The notes under the pieces are model-generated. The model saw only the letters and a list, made by a program, of their open reading frames with translations, did no database searches and had not been told where the DNA came from. Position numbers and translations under genes: made by a program. Positions 1 to 6,618 of a stretch of 13,049 bases of DNA are shown piece by piece (within the stretch, counting starts at the first letter, position 1; each line of letters starts with the position of its first letter). The stretch covers positions 1-13,049 of the forward strand of contig JAPHSI010000109.1 of the NCBI GenBank assembly GCA_026193155.1, given 5' to 3'. This DNA is from Sulfurimonadaceae bacterium. Its GTDB lineage: Bacteria; Campylobacterota; Campylobacteria; Campylobacterales; Sulfurimonadaceae.

Positions 1-662
1 ATCTTTTTATAATCTTCATCTTTTAAAAACTCTTCTATTCTTATTATATTTTTGTTTATACTTGAAGCTACATCATATACTTCTTGGTGTTTTTGTTTTG
101 ATATTATCGCATTATTTTGAATTGCATTTAGTTTTGTTTGAGAAATTGATTTTATCTCAGAACCCAAAAAAGCTTGATGATCTAAATCAATCGGTGTAAC
201 CAATGTTAACTCTTTTTTAAATACGGCGGTAGCGTCATACTCACCGCCAAGACCTGCTTCAAGCACGACAAAGTCACAACCTTCATACACAATCATTGCA
301 AGAAGAGTCGTATATTCAAAATAACTAAGTGCATCTGAATCATCTTTATCTAAAATATTATATAGTTTTTTATGTGCAAGTTCTAAGACTTCATCCTTTA
401 CATCATAACCGTTAATCCATATACGCTCATTAAATCTTAAAATATGCGGAGATGTGTAATGTCCTACACTGTAGTTGTTATTAAATAATGCTGTTGCTAA
501 GAATCTGCCTGTGGTACCTTTACCGTTAGTGCCTATCAAGTGGATTATTTTGGGGATAGTCAAATACTGTTTTATTTTTTCATATATTTTTGGAAAACGA
601 TTATAATCGATTTCATCATAATATAATGGTTTTGAGTCTAAAAATTTATGCAAAGTATGCAT
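1..662 (-). CDS. folC: Bifunctional folylpolyglutamate synthase / dihydrofolate synthase, N-terminal 220 residues (3' end outside window)
   Basis: This Mur-ligase-like enzyme adds glutamate to dihydropteroate or folates, using ATP in the cytoplasm. I translated the minus strand by hand and found 220 codons with no stop. Residues 41-52 carry the P-loop IGTNGKGTTGRF, where the family usually has GTNGKGS. Other family marks are HYTSPHILRFNERI, the segment GLGGEYDATAV (usually GLGGRxDATN) and the metal/substrate segment TPIDLDHQAFLG. The ATG at 660-662 is the first in-frame start with a family-like N-terminus (MHTLHKFLDSKPLYYDEIDY). It overlaps the 3' end of the upstream HDOD gene by 17 bases, so translational coupling is likely, since only a weak AGAG lies before it. 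About half of the protein (family length near 390-430) lies beyond the left edge. It is the last visible gene of the leuS-lptE unit. The identification is firm; the R-to-E and N-to-A changes in the GLGG motif may be lineage traits. Confidence 0.93.
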   Translation of the reverse strand, partial: MHTLHKFLDSKPLYYDEIDYNRFPKIYEKIKQYLTIPKIIHLIGTNGKGTTGRFLATALFNNNYSVGHYTSPHILRFNERIWINGYDVKDEVLELAHKKLYNILDKDDSDALSYFEYTTLLAMIVYEGCDFVVLEAGLGGEYDATAVFKKELTLVTPIDLDHQAFLGSEIKSISQTKLNAIQNNAIISKQKHQEVYDVASSINKNIIRIEEFLKDEDYKK

Positions 663-1482
663 CTCTAACTTTGTTTGCACTATCTTCAAAAGTTTCTTTA
701 CTTAAGCCAATTTTTTCAACTTTTATAGAAGCTTTTTTTATTGATTCTTCTGTTAAAACTTCTTTCACGTTAATAGCAGTTATTATTATGTCTATTAAAT
801 TTCTATACTTTGTTAATTCGTAATCGAGTCTTTTAAGTTCTTCATCATCATAATCCAGTGCTTCTAAAATATCTATATAATGTCTTTCTAAATTCCAATG
901 TTGAAACAATCTGGCACTTATCTGATATGAAGTTATTTCTATTAGTTCTTTTTCAAATTCGCTTAAATCTTCACACTCATTAAAATCTTTTCTAAACTGA
1001 CCAACATAGTCACTTTTTTTAACTTCGTTTGCTAGTAGTAATTTGCCAGATTCCATTATTAGAGCAAGTTGTGACAATAACTTCGCATCTGCCATATTTA
1101 TTTTGGAGTACCACTGAAACATCAATGTACTTTGTAGATGACATAATTCATTAAACTGTTTCGTATTAAAACCATATATGCTTGTATCAGCTTTTAATGT
1201 CTCATCTATAGAGTACTTAACAACGAACATATATACCCTATGTGTACCTAAAAGTGTTACAGCCTGTCCAGCCGTCAATATCCTTTTTCTTAATCCGTAA
1301 AATGGAGTATTGATTACTTTAAGTAAATTTGCCATTAGCATTGCATCTGATTCTAAAACTCTTACTAAACTAGGTACACTCATAATTTCAAGTCCGCTTG
1401 AGTACATACTTCTAACTGCATTTGCCGCATTTGACAATGGGGGAAGTGTATCTATATCTTTAATAATTTTCTCAAATGTCAT
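646..1482 (-). CDS. HDOD-domain signalling protein
   Basis: A 278-residue soluble protein with an HDOD domain over roughly residues 8-210, a catalytically dead relative of HD-type phosphohydrolases used in signalling. The start matches the family: LPPLSNAANAVRSMY, then a helix with SDAMLMANLLKVINTPFYG (family pattern DPxLxxxLLRxxNSxxFG), then an AVTLLGTHRV segment like the family AIxxLG. No membrane segment, output domain or HD-GYP motif is visible. It starts one base after the GGDEF gene's stop (TAA, one base, ATG). No Shine-Dalgarno sequence precedes it, so it is probably translated by ribosomes reinitiating after the GGDEF gene. The pairing suggests the two proteins act in one regulatory path, but that is inference. 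HDOD proteins in other bacteria take part in c-di-GMP or two-component signalling; the partner here is unknown. Confidence 0.85.
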   Translation of the reverse strand: MTFEKIIKDIDTLPPLSNAANAVRSMYSSGLEIMSVPSLVRVLESDAMLMANLLKVINTPFYGLRKRILTAGQAVTLLGTHRVYMFVVKYSIDETLKADTSIYGFNTKQFNELCHLQSTLMFQWYSKINMADAKLLSQLALIMESGKLLLANEVKKSDYVGQFRKDFNECEDLSEFEKELIEITSYQISARLFQHWNLERHYIDILEALDYDDEELKRLDYELTKYRNLIDIIITAINVKEVLTEESIKKASIKVEKIGLSKETFEDSANKVRDAYFA

Positions 1483-1483
1483 T

Positions 1484-3034
1484 TTATTTATATACTACTT
1501 GATTACGCCCGTTATTTTTTGCTTTATATAAATTATCATCTGCATATTTTACTGCATTATCCAAAGAGGAATGACGTTCTCTCTCACTTACACCTGCACT
1601 GACCGTTACCTCAATGCGTTTTCCCTTATACATAAACTTTGCTTTTTGCACATGTTTTCTTACCTTTTCGGCAAAAATAACTCCGCCTTTAGCATCAGTC
1701 TCACTAAGTAGTGCCATAAACTCTTCACCGCCAAAGCGTCCTATAATATCTACTGTTCTTGCTTCATTTTTGATGATTTTGGCAAAAGCGTAAAGGACTG
1801 CATCTCCTGCATCGTGCCCATAATTATCATTAACAGATTTAAAATGGTCAATATCAAGCATTACTATTGAGTAATTATGCTTGTACCTTTCAAATTCAGC
1901 TTCTTTTACTGCTAAGAACTCATCTAAGGCTCTTTTATTATAAAGCTTGGTTAAAAAGTCTTCTTTTGATTCAGCTCTTGCTTCATCAAGCTGACGCTCA
2001 AGTTTTTCTATTTTTTTAGAAAGTGTTTTAACTTCATTGTTATGTTCATTTAAATCAACACTTAAATTTTTAGTACTTTCTTCAAGCGCTAAAGCAAGAG
2101 TATAAAGTTTTTTATGAGCTATTTTAAAATTGATTTTTGAAGATTCACTCTCTTCATTATGCTTTTCTAACTCTTTTTTTATTTCCTCAATCTCTACAGT
2201 GGATTTATCACTTCGCTCAATCATCTCTATAAGTCTGATTGAGAGTTTATCAAGTACTCCGTCAAGAGATTCTATCATCTCTTTTACACTATCTTTGTCT
2301 AGTGCAATTCTAAGCTTTATAGCTTCTTTTATCTCATCTTCAATAGCTGGTGAAGATAATAATTCAGGTTTTCTTCTTATTTTATGAGATAAGTTTGCTA
2401 TTTTGTCATTTACACTAGATGCAATTGATGGAACCAATGATGATACTAATAAAGAAGCTACATTGTGCATTGCTTCAGATGCAATTAAATCTGAGTCAGA
2501 AGCTAAACAATTCATCTCAATAGACTCTATGGATTTTTTTAAATCGTTTTTATCTTTTATTCCTATTTTTTGCAAAAATGAACTATCATATGTTGTTATA
2601 AAGTTTGTCCAATGCTGTCTAAACTGCTCAATTTGCGCTATATTTGGATTTGAATCTAGTAAAGCTAAACTTTTATCAGCCAAAATACTTGCTTCTTTAT
2701 TATGTAATTCAGCCACAACTTGAAGTACTCTTTTTGTAAACATCATTTGAGCTTCTAAAGTCTCAGAACAAACTGATTGATTTGTTCTATTTAATCTTCC
2801 TACTAAAAAACGAGTTAATTCGTTCATAGTTTTTATTCTATATTGTTGTAGCTCTTTTTGAAATTCTTTGTTTAGAGTGGAGGTATACTTTTGCAAATGT
2901 GAACAGTCTTCGACATTTGTTTTCGCAATGCTGGCTTCTTTACAAAATGCTTCTGCATAAAAATCAGGAGTTAAAAGTTTACCTTCATCCTCTAATCTTT
3001 TTATAGCCTTATTTATAATAGTTTGAATTGTCAT
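1484..3034 (-). CDS. Soluble diguanylate cyclase (GGDEF domain) with long helical N-terminal region
   Basis: A 516-residue protein predicted to make c-di-GMP from two GTP. The GGDEF domain fills residues 355-516: it opens with DFLTKLYNKRAL (family DxLTxLxNRR) at 359, has the metal-binding segment MLDIDHFKSVNDNYGHDAGD, and carries an intact active-site GGEEF at 435-439. An RTVD sequence at 426-429, exactly five residues upstream, matches the inhibitory RxxD I-site, so product feedback is expected. Residues 1-250 are helical with no recognised sensor domain. Residues 250-355 look like a coiled coil rich in E, K and L, which may dimerise the catalytic domain. No transmembrane segment is present. 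The ATG at 3032-3034 has a strong Shine-Dalgarno sequence, GAGGGAG, overlapping the end of lptE, whose stop is 2 bases upstream. Enzyme class is firm; the signal sensed is unknown. Confidence 0.92.
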   Translation of the reverse strand: MTIQTIINKAIKRLEDEGKLLTPDFYAEAFCKEASIAKTNVEDCSHLQKYTSTLNKEFQKELQQYRIKTMNELTRFLVGRLNRTNQSVCSETLEAQMMFTKRVLQVVAELHNKEASILADKSLALLDSNPNIAQIEQFRQHWTNFITTYDSSFLQKIGIKDKNDLKKSIESIEMNCLASDSDLIASEAMHNVASLLVSSLVPSIASSVNDKIANLSHKIRRKPELLSSPAIEDEIKEAIKLRIALDKDSVKEMIESLDGVLDKLSIRLIEMIERSDKSTVEIEEIKKELEKHNEESESSKINFKIAHKKLYTLALALEESTKNLSVDLNEHNNEVKTLSKKIEKLERQLDEARAESKEDFLTKLYNKRALDEFLAVKEAEFERYKHNYSIVMLDIDHFKSVNDNYGHDAGDAVLYAFAKIIKNEARTVDIIGRFGGEEFMALLSETDAKGGVIFAEKVRKHVQKAKFMYKGKRIEVTVSAGVSERERHSSLDNAVKYADDNLYKAKNNGRNQVVYK

Positions 3035-3036
3035 TG

Positions 3037-3558
3037 CTACTCCCTCTTGTATCTAGCACCCTCAGCTGATAGTTTTGCAATAAATGAGCTAATCGCCTTA
3101 GATGCACCAAATTTAATAGCATCAAAACGCTCTTGGTCAGTTATTACCGCATTTGGTGTTACACTAAAATCATATGAACCTTTTGAAGTATATGTTTTTG
3201 ATTTTCCGTCTTGATATTTTATAATATTCAAAGTCACTGTCATTCTGTAAGCTATAACGTATCCGTTTGAATCATACTGAATCGGTGAGTAAACAGGATT
3301 AGCCATTGAAATTTCTAAATGTGAATCAGATTTATTTTTAGTTGTAAGTGAAGATTGAAGTGTCTCTACTATTGCAGAGTCGACTGCATCTTTGATTAAA
3401 ACCGTATTCTCCGGATCTTCTCTTGAAATTTTCACTTCCGTACTTATTTTTTGACCAAGTAGTTCACGTGAAAATTTAGCACTAGGTCTATAACCGCAAG
3501 CTGTTATTATAGATATTACTAAGAGTGTTAGGATTACTTTAACAACAGCTATTTTCAT
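3037..3558 (-). CDS. lptE: LPS-assembly lipoprotein LptE (LptE-like)
   Basis: A 173-residue outer-membrane lipoprotein. In the family, LptE sits inside the LptD barrel and helps place LPS in the outer leaflet. The N-terminus is a lipoprotein signal peptide: MKIAVVK, a hydrophobic stretch, then the lipobox ITAC with the lipidated cysteine at residue 21. The sequence CGYR right after cleavage is the typical CG(F/Y) start of mature LptE. The remainder has the size and beta-rich pattern of the family (for example the segments VIAYRMTVTLNIIKY and TYTSKGSYDFSV), though the family is poorly conserved. Its position directly after leuS supports the call, as leuS-lptE pairs are common in proteobacteria. 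It starts 2 bases after the leuS stop, with AAAGG at the end of leuS as ribosome binding site. Its acyl chain would be completed by the Lnt encoded at 9491-10723. Confidence 0.85.
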   Translation of the reverse strand: MKIAVVKVILTLLVISIITACGYRPSAKFSRELLGQKISTEVKISREDPENTVLIKDAVDSAIVETLQSSLTTKNKSDSHLEISMANPVYSPIQYDSNGYVIAYRMTVTLNIIKYQDGKSKTYTSKGSYDFSVTPNAVITDQERFDAIKFGASKAISSFIAKLSAEGARYKRE

Positions 3559-3560
3559 AC

Positions 3561-6014
3561 TTAACCTTTTACAACCAAGTTTACAAGTTTTTTAGGAACG
3601 ACTATCTCTTTGATAATCTCTTTACCATCAATCCACTTAGCGCCAGCTTCTTTAGCCTGGGCAATTATGCTGTCTTTATCTGCATCTACTGCTACTTCTA
3701 TCTCTGTTCTTGCTTTACCGTTGATTGAAACTGCCATAGTTACACTATCTTCTACAAAAACTTCATCTATTATGTTTTGAGGTGCAAAGTTATTTAAATT
3801 AAAATATTTTTCACTTATCTCACTAGCTACGTGCGGAATTACAGGTTCCATAATTGAACTTAATATCCAATACCCTTCAGTCCATACATCTGTATTTGAT
3901 TGAACATTTAAAGCATTCATAGCTTCCATTACACCTGCTATCATCGTGTTAAAAGTATAACGCTCATTAAATACGTCATTACTTCTAGCAAGTGCTTCAT
4001 ATACTTTTTTACGAGCAAACTTTTCCTCTTTTGAAAGTGAACCGTGTTCTATATTTGGAATTGCATCCGTAGCAGTTATATTTGAGCTTCTATCATAGAA
4101 ACGTTTGATAAACTTGTATGCACCTTCAACTGCAGAGTCATTCCATTCCAACTCTTGCGTAGGTGGAGCTGCAAAAAGAATAAAGAGTCTTGCAGTATCA
4201 GCACCGTATTTTTCTATGATTGCATCGGGATCAACAGTATTACCTTTAGATTTACTCATTTTAGCACCGTCTTTAAGCACCATTCCTTGAGTTAAAAGTC
4301 TATCAAACGGCTCATCAAAATCTAAATAACCTAAATCACGAAATACTTTTGTAAAAAATCTTGCATAAAGTAAGTGAAGTACGGCATGTTCAATCCCGCC
4401 TACATAATGGTCAACTCCCATCCAATATTTTAACTGTTCTTTTGAGAAAGCTTCATTTTCCCAGTTGCTTGCATCTGCACAAAAACGTAAAAAATACCAA
4501 GAAGACTCAACAAAGGTATCCATAGTATCTGTCTCACGGACTGCATCTCCACCACATTCAGGACATGAACAGTGTTTCCAAGTCGGGTGTTTCTCTAGCG
4601 GATTTCCTTCACCGGTTATCTCAATATCTTCAGGAAGTGCTATTGGAAGATTCTCTTTTTTCTCCATAACTAATCCACATTTGTCACAGTGAACAAAAGG
4701 GATAGGAGCACCCCAGTAACGCTGACGAGATACACCCCAGTCTTTTAGTTTATAGTTGGTAGTTTTCTTACCTATTTTGTTGTCTTCAAAATATTTGATG
4801 ATGTTGTACTGAGATTTTTTAGAATCCATACCGTCAAACTCACCAGAGTTAAATAAAACACCTCGTTCAGTATACGCAGATGCAGTAAAGTCATGTTCAC
4901 CCTCTTTAGGATTTATGACTGCATTTATCTCTAAATCATATTTTTTGGCAAAGTCAAAGTCACGCTCATCATGTGCAGGAACTGCCATAACAGCTCCGCT
5001 TCCGTAATCCATAAGAACAAAATTAGCTATCCAAACAGGTACTGTTTTGTTTAAAAGTGGATGCTTAACTCTTATACCTAAATCAATCCCCTCTTTTTCT
5101 TTTTGTCTGTCAATATTTGAAGCATTTTTCATAACTTTAATACGTGAGATAACTTCATCACTTAAAAGTTTATTTTCTATCATGTAAGTTACAATATCAT
5201 GCTCAGGTGCAAGTGCTGTATAAGAAACTCCATAGATAGTATCTGGACGAGTTGTAAATACATCAAATGATTTGAATTTATTATCCAAAATGGATAATGA
5301 ATTGTCATCAAAGAAAAGGTCAAACTCTAAACCGTTTGACTTACCTATCCAGTTGTCCTGCATAGTTAAAACTTGTTTTGGCCAACCATCTTCAAGTTTT
5401 TTTAAATCATCGATAAGCTCGTCTGCATACTTTGTAATTTTAAAGTAGTACTGATTCATATCTTTTTTAACAATAGGTGTATCACATCTCCAACAACACC
5501 CATCAACAACCTGCTCGTTCGCTAAAACCGTTTGATCATTAGGACACCAGTTTAGTAGACCTTTTTCACGGTAAAGTAGACCTTTATTGAACATGTCAAT
5601 AATAAAGCCTTGTTCAAACTTAGTATAAAGTTCATCACTAGTTGCAAGTTCACGTTCACGAGAAAAAGAAAAACCAAGAGAGTAAAACTCATTTTTCATA
5701 TAGTCTATGTTGTCGTATGTCCAACCTTTTGGGTGTGAACCGTTTTTGATAGCTGCATTTTCAGCAGGCATACCAAAACTGTCAAAACCTATAGGGTGTA
5801 ATACATTAAAATTTTGTTGACGATAATAACGTGCAAATGCATCTGAGATTGAGTAGTTTCTAACATGACCCATATGTAAACGCCCGCTTGGGAACGGGAA
5901 CATACTTAAAATATATTTCTTTTCTTTACTAAAATCTTCGCTTGGCTCAAAACTTCTGTTTTCCTTCCAAAAATTTTGCCATTTTTTTTCTATTTGTTGT
6001 GAATTGTATTCCAA
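3561..6014 (-). CDS. leuS: Leucyl-tRNA synthetase
   Basis: An 817-residue class I aminoacyl-tRNA synthetase that charges tRNA-Leu in the cytoplasm. The catalytic signatures are HMGH at residues 47-50 (in FPSGRLHMGHVRNYS) and KMSKS at 585-589. The CP1 editing domain between them has the threonine-rich TTRPDTIYG segment and GSGAVMAVPAHDERD, with the conserved editing aspartate at about 349. Cysteine pairs near residues 156-176 (NWCPND, CCWRC) and in CDKCG / CSCPECGG look like zinc-binding knobs. The C-terminus has the anticodon-binding and tail domains, ending KKLVNLVVKG. Length is normal for bacterial LeuS. The start codon is TTG; no ATG in frame would keep the usual N-terminus (MEYNSQQIEKKWQNFW). 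An AGGAA lies 7 bases upstream, overlapping the stop of the preceding gene, which fixes this start. The gene is intact. Confidence 0.98.
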   Translation of the reverse strand: MEYNSQQIEKKWQNFWKENRSFEPSEDFSKEKKYILSMFPFPSGRLHMGHVRNYSISDAFARYYRQQNFNVLHPIGFDSFGMPAENAAIKNGSHPKGWTYDNIDYMKNEFYSLGFSFSRERELATSDELYTKFEQGFIIDMFNKGLLYREKGLLNWCPNDQTVLANEQVVDGCCWRCDTPIVKKDMNQYYFKITKYADELIDDLKKLEDGWPKQVLTMQDNWIGKSNGLEFDLFFDDNSLSILDNKFKSFDVFTTRPDTIYGVSYTALAPEHDIVTYMIENKLLSDEVISRIKVMKNASNIDRQKEKEGIDLGIRVKHPLLNKTVPVWIANFVLMDYGSGAVMAVPAHDERDFDFAKKYDLEINAVINPKEGEHDFTASAYTERGVLFNSGEFDGMDSKKSQYNIIKYFEDNKIGKKTTNYKLKDWGVSRQRYWGAPIPFVHCDKCGLVMEKKENLPIALPEDIEITGEGNPLEKHPTWKHCSCPECGGDAVRETDTMDTFVESSWYFLRFCADASNWENEAFSKEQLKYWMGVDHYVGGIEHAVLHLLYARFFTKVFRDLGYLDFDEPFDRLLTQGMVLKDGAKMSKSKGNTVDPDAIIEKYGADTARLFILFAAPPTQELEWNDSAVEGAYKFIKRFYDRSSNITATDAIPNIEHGSLSKEEKFARKKVYEALARSNDVFNERYTFNTMIAGVMEAMNALNVQSNTDVWTEGYWILSSIMEPVIPHVASEISEKYFNLNNFAPQNIIDEVFVEDSVTMAVSINGKARTEIEVAVDADKDSIIAQAKEAGAKWIDGKEIIKEIVVPKKLVNLVVKG

Positions 6015-6021
6015 TTAAAAT

Positions 6022-6026
6022 TTCCT
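6022..6026 (-). promoter_or_regulatory. leuS ribosome binding site overlapping the upstream stop codon
   Basis: AGGAA on the minus strand, 7 bases before the leuS TTG. It overlaps the TAG stop (6025-6027) of the upstream membrane-protein gene. The ideal spacing decides the TTG start, and the overlap suggests that leuS translation is coupled to termination of the upstream gene. Confidence 0.75.
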
Positions 6027-6363
6027 AATATTCGTCGTTAATTTTTGAACTCTCAATATATACTAGACCTACCGAGAACATATTTGCAATTAAAGCACCG
6101 ATAGTTAATGCTATCGCCCATTCTAAGTTACCAATAACCTGAAGATATATAAAAGCAGGAATTAGATGTAAATCAGCCACAAGTGAGGATGCTAAAAGCT
6201 CAGCTGAGAGTAAGTTTCTCACACCAATCTTTAAAAATGTTGAGACAAGATTTAAACTCGCTGCCACAAAAAGTGCTACAGCACTGTGTTCGTATAAAAA
6301 ACCCGCAATCGATGTCAGACTCATAAGTGAGAAAAACACATATATTACTTTACCCCAATCCAT
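6025..6363 (-). CDS. Small multi-pass inner-membrane protein, DUF6394-like
   Basis: A 112-residue hydrophobic protein of unknown function. About four membrane segments can be drawn: roughly residues 4-22, 27-46, 55-77 and 80-103. The N-terminus is MDWGKVIYVFFSLMSLTS and the short tail after the last segment is polar (SSKINDEY). No catalytic motif or cysteine is visible. From memory it resembles the family called DUF6394, seen in Campylobacterota near leuS; I could not verify this. It starts at an ATG with a strong AAAGGA site 5-6 bases upstream, and its TAG stop overlaps the leuS ribosome binding site, 10 bases before the leuS start codon. It is therefore the first protein-coding gene of the unit and is likely co-translated with leuS. 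Promoter and leader lie at 6397-6526. Coding status is firm; function is not known. Confidence 0.82.
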   Translation of the reverse strand: MDWGKVIYVFFSLMSLTSIAGFLYEHSAVALFVAASLNLVSTFLKIGVRNLLSAELLASSLVADLHLIPAFIYLQVIGNLEWAIALTIGALIANMFSVGLVYIESSKINDEY

Positions 6364-6393
6364 CTTTTTCCTTTAATTTATTTCATAAATTTA

Positions 6394-6409
6394 AGGGAAC
6401 TTATTCCCT
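6394..6409 (-). terminator. Terminator-like hairpin (possible attenuator) before the DUF6394-leuS unit
   Basis: On the minus strand AGGGAA-TAAG-TTCCCT forms a 6-bp stem with a 4-base loop, followed by the U-rich TTAAATTTAT. The stem is short and the U tract is interrupted by A, so termination would be partial at best. It begins directly after the closing stem of the putative RNA at 6410-6511. That fits either the 3' end of a small RNA or an attenuator in the leader of the downstream genes. Confidence 0.45.
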
Positions 6410-6514
6410 ATTATTAAATCACGCTATCGGAAGTAATTCCAATACCTACGTTATCACTTGGATTTCTTCGGCAGAAAGCCCACGACACTAGTGTAGTTTA
6501 TTTAAATTAATATT
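6394..6514 (-). ncRNA. Putative structured leader or small RNA upstream of DUF6394-leuS (family unknown)
   Basis: The 248-base gap 6364-6611 has no convincing gene, yet its centre (about 6420-6499) is clearly richer in G and C than the flanks and folds on the minus strand. Visible pairings are: a closing stem of 6500-6505 with 6414-6419 and 6508-6511 with 6410-6413 (10 pairs, one 2-base bulge); a hairpin at 6463-6477 (UUUCU, loop GCCGA, AGAAA), which can extend outward by G-C pairs; and a hairpin at 6427-6442 (UUGGAA, loop UUAC, UUCCGA, with one G-U pair). A TATAAT box lies just upstream and a terminator-like hairpin just downstream. I compared it by eye with 6S RNA, SRP RNA, tmRNA and the TPP, SAM, cobalamin, glycine and fluoride riboswitch signatures, and it matched none. 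It may be a stand-alone small RNA or a regulatory leader; it may also be a simple 5' leader with chance pairing. Confidence 0.4.
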
Positions 6515-6532
6515 TCAGAGATTATACTGAAA
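6513..6532. repeat. Operator-like dyad TTTCAG-N8-CTGAAA spanning the -10 box
   Basis: A perfect 6-bp inverted repeat with an 8-base centre that contains the TATAAT box (6521-6526 on the minus strand) and reaches the predicted transcription start. A third copy of the half-site, ACTGAAAA at 6548-6555, lies in the same orientation as the copy at 6526-6533, 22 bp away, or about two helical turns. This is the geometry of a regulator-binding site, but short repeats can arise by chance in AT-rich DNA. The regulator is unknown. Confidence 0.35.
6521..6526 (-). promoter_or_regulatory. -10 box (TATAAT) of the DUF6394-leuS-lptE-folC unit
   Basis: A consensus TATAAT on the minus strand in AT-rich DNA, with the predicted start near 6514. 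No good -35 box is placed at 16-18 bases, which is normal for housekeeping promoters of Campylobacterota. It is the only consensus -10 box I see between secF and the downstream unit, so it probably drives all genes from 6363 down to folC. Confidence 0.65.
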
Positions 6533-6598
6533 ATTTGTTAAGGTATGACTGAAAAGTTATTTTGAAGTTTTATAGTTTGAATAAAAAAGCTTATGGAT

Positions 6599-6618
6599 GA
6601 TGTAGAAAATTCTACATC
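6599..6618 (-). terminator. Palindrome at the secF stop codon, possible terminator
   Basis: GATGTAGAA and its exact complement TTCTACATC are separated by 2 bases, giving an 8-bp stem with a 4-base loop once the centre is relaxed. The hairpin includes the secF stop codon (6612-6614). On the minus strand a run of six T follows about 11 bases later, which is farther than in a classic intrinsic terminator. The palindrome is symmetric, so it would also fold on the plus strand. It marks the likely end of yajC-secD-secF transcription. Confidence 0.4.

Noticed and set aside
2130..2723. Plus-strand open frames of 85 and 106 codons opposite the GGDEF gene.
   Set aside because: They lie wholly antisense to a well-supported coding region, have serine- and isoleucine-rich translations typical of reversed coding sequence, and show no ribosome site or family motif.
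6414..6488. A 24-codon open frame on the minus strand starting with GTG inside the secF-DUF6394 gap (VSWAFCRRNPSDNVGIGI...), considered as a leader peptide or as a remnant of a formylglycine-enzyme-like C-terminus.
   Set aside because: It has no ribosome binding site, starts with GTG and contains no leucine run for attenuation. The resemblance to the SW..CR..NP..GF pattern is loose and wrongly spaced. The stretch is better explained by RNA pairing.
6394..6514. The intergenic RNA candidate as 6S RNA, SRP RNA, tmRNA or a TPP/SAM/fluoride riboswitch.
   Set aside because: It is too short for 6S RNA and tmRNA, lacks the GGAAGGAAGCAG-type SRP loop, and lacks the core motifs of the named riboswitches.
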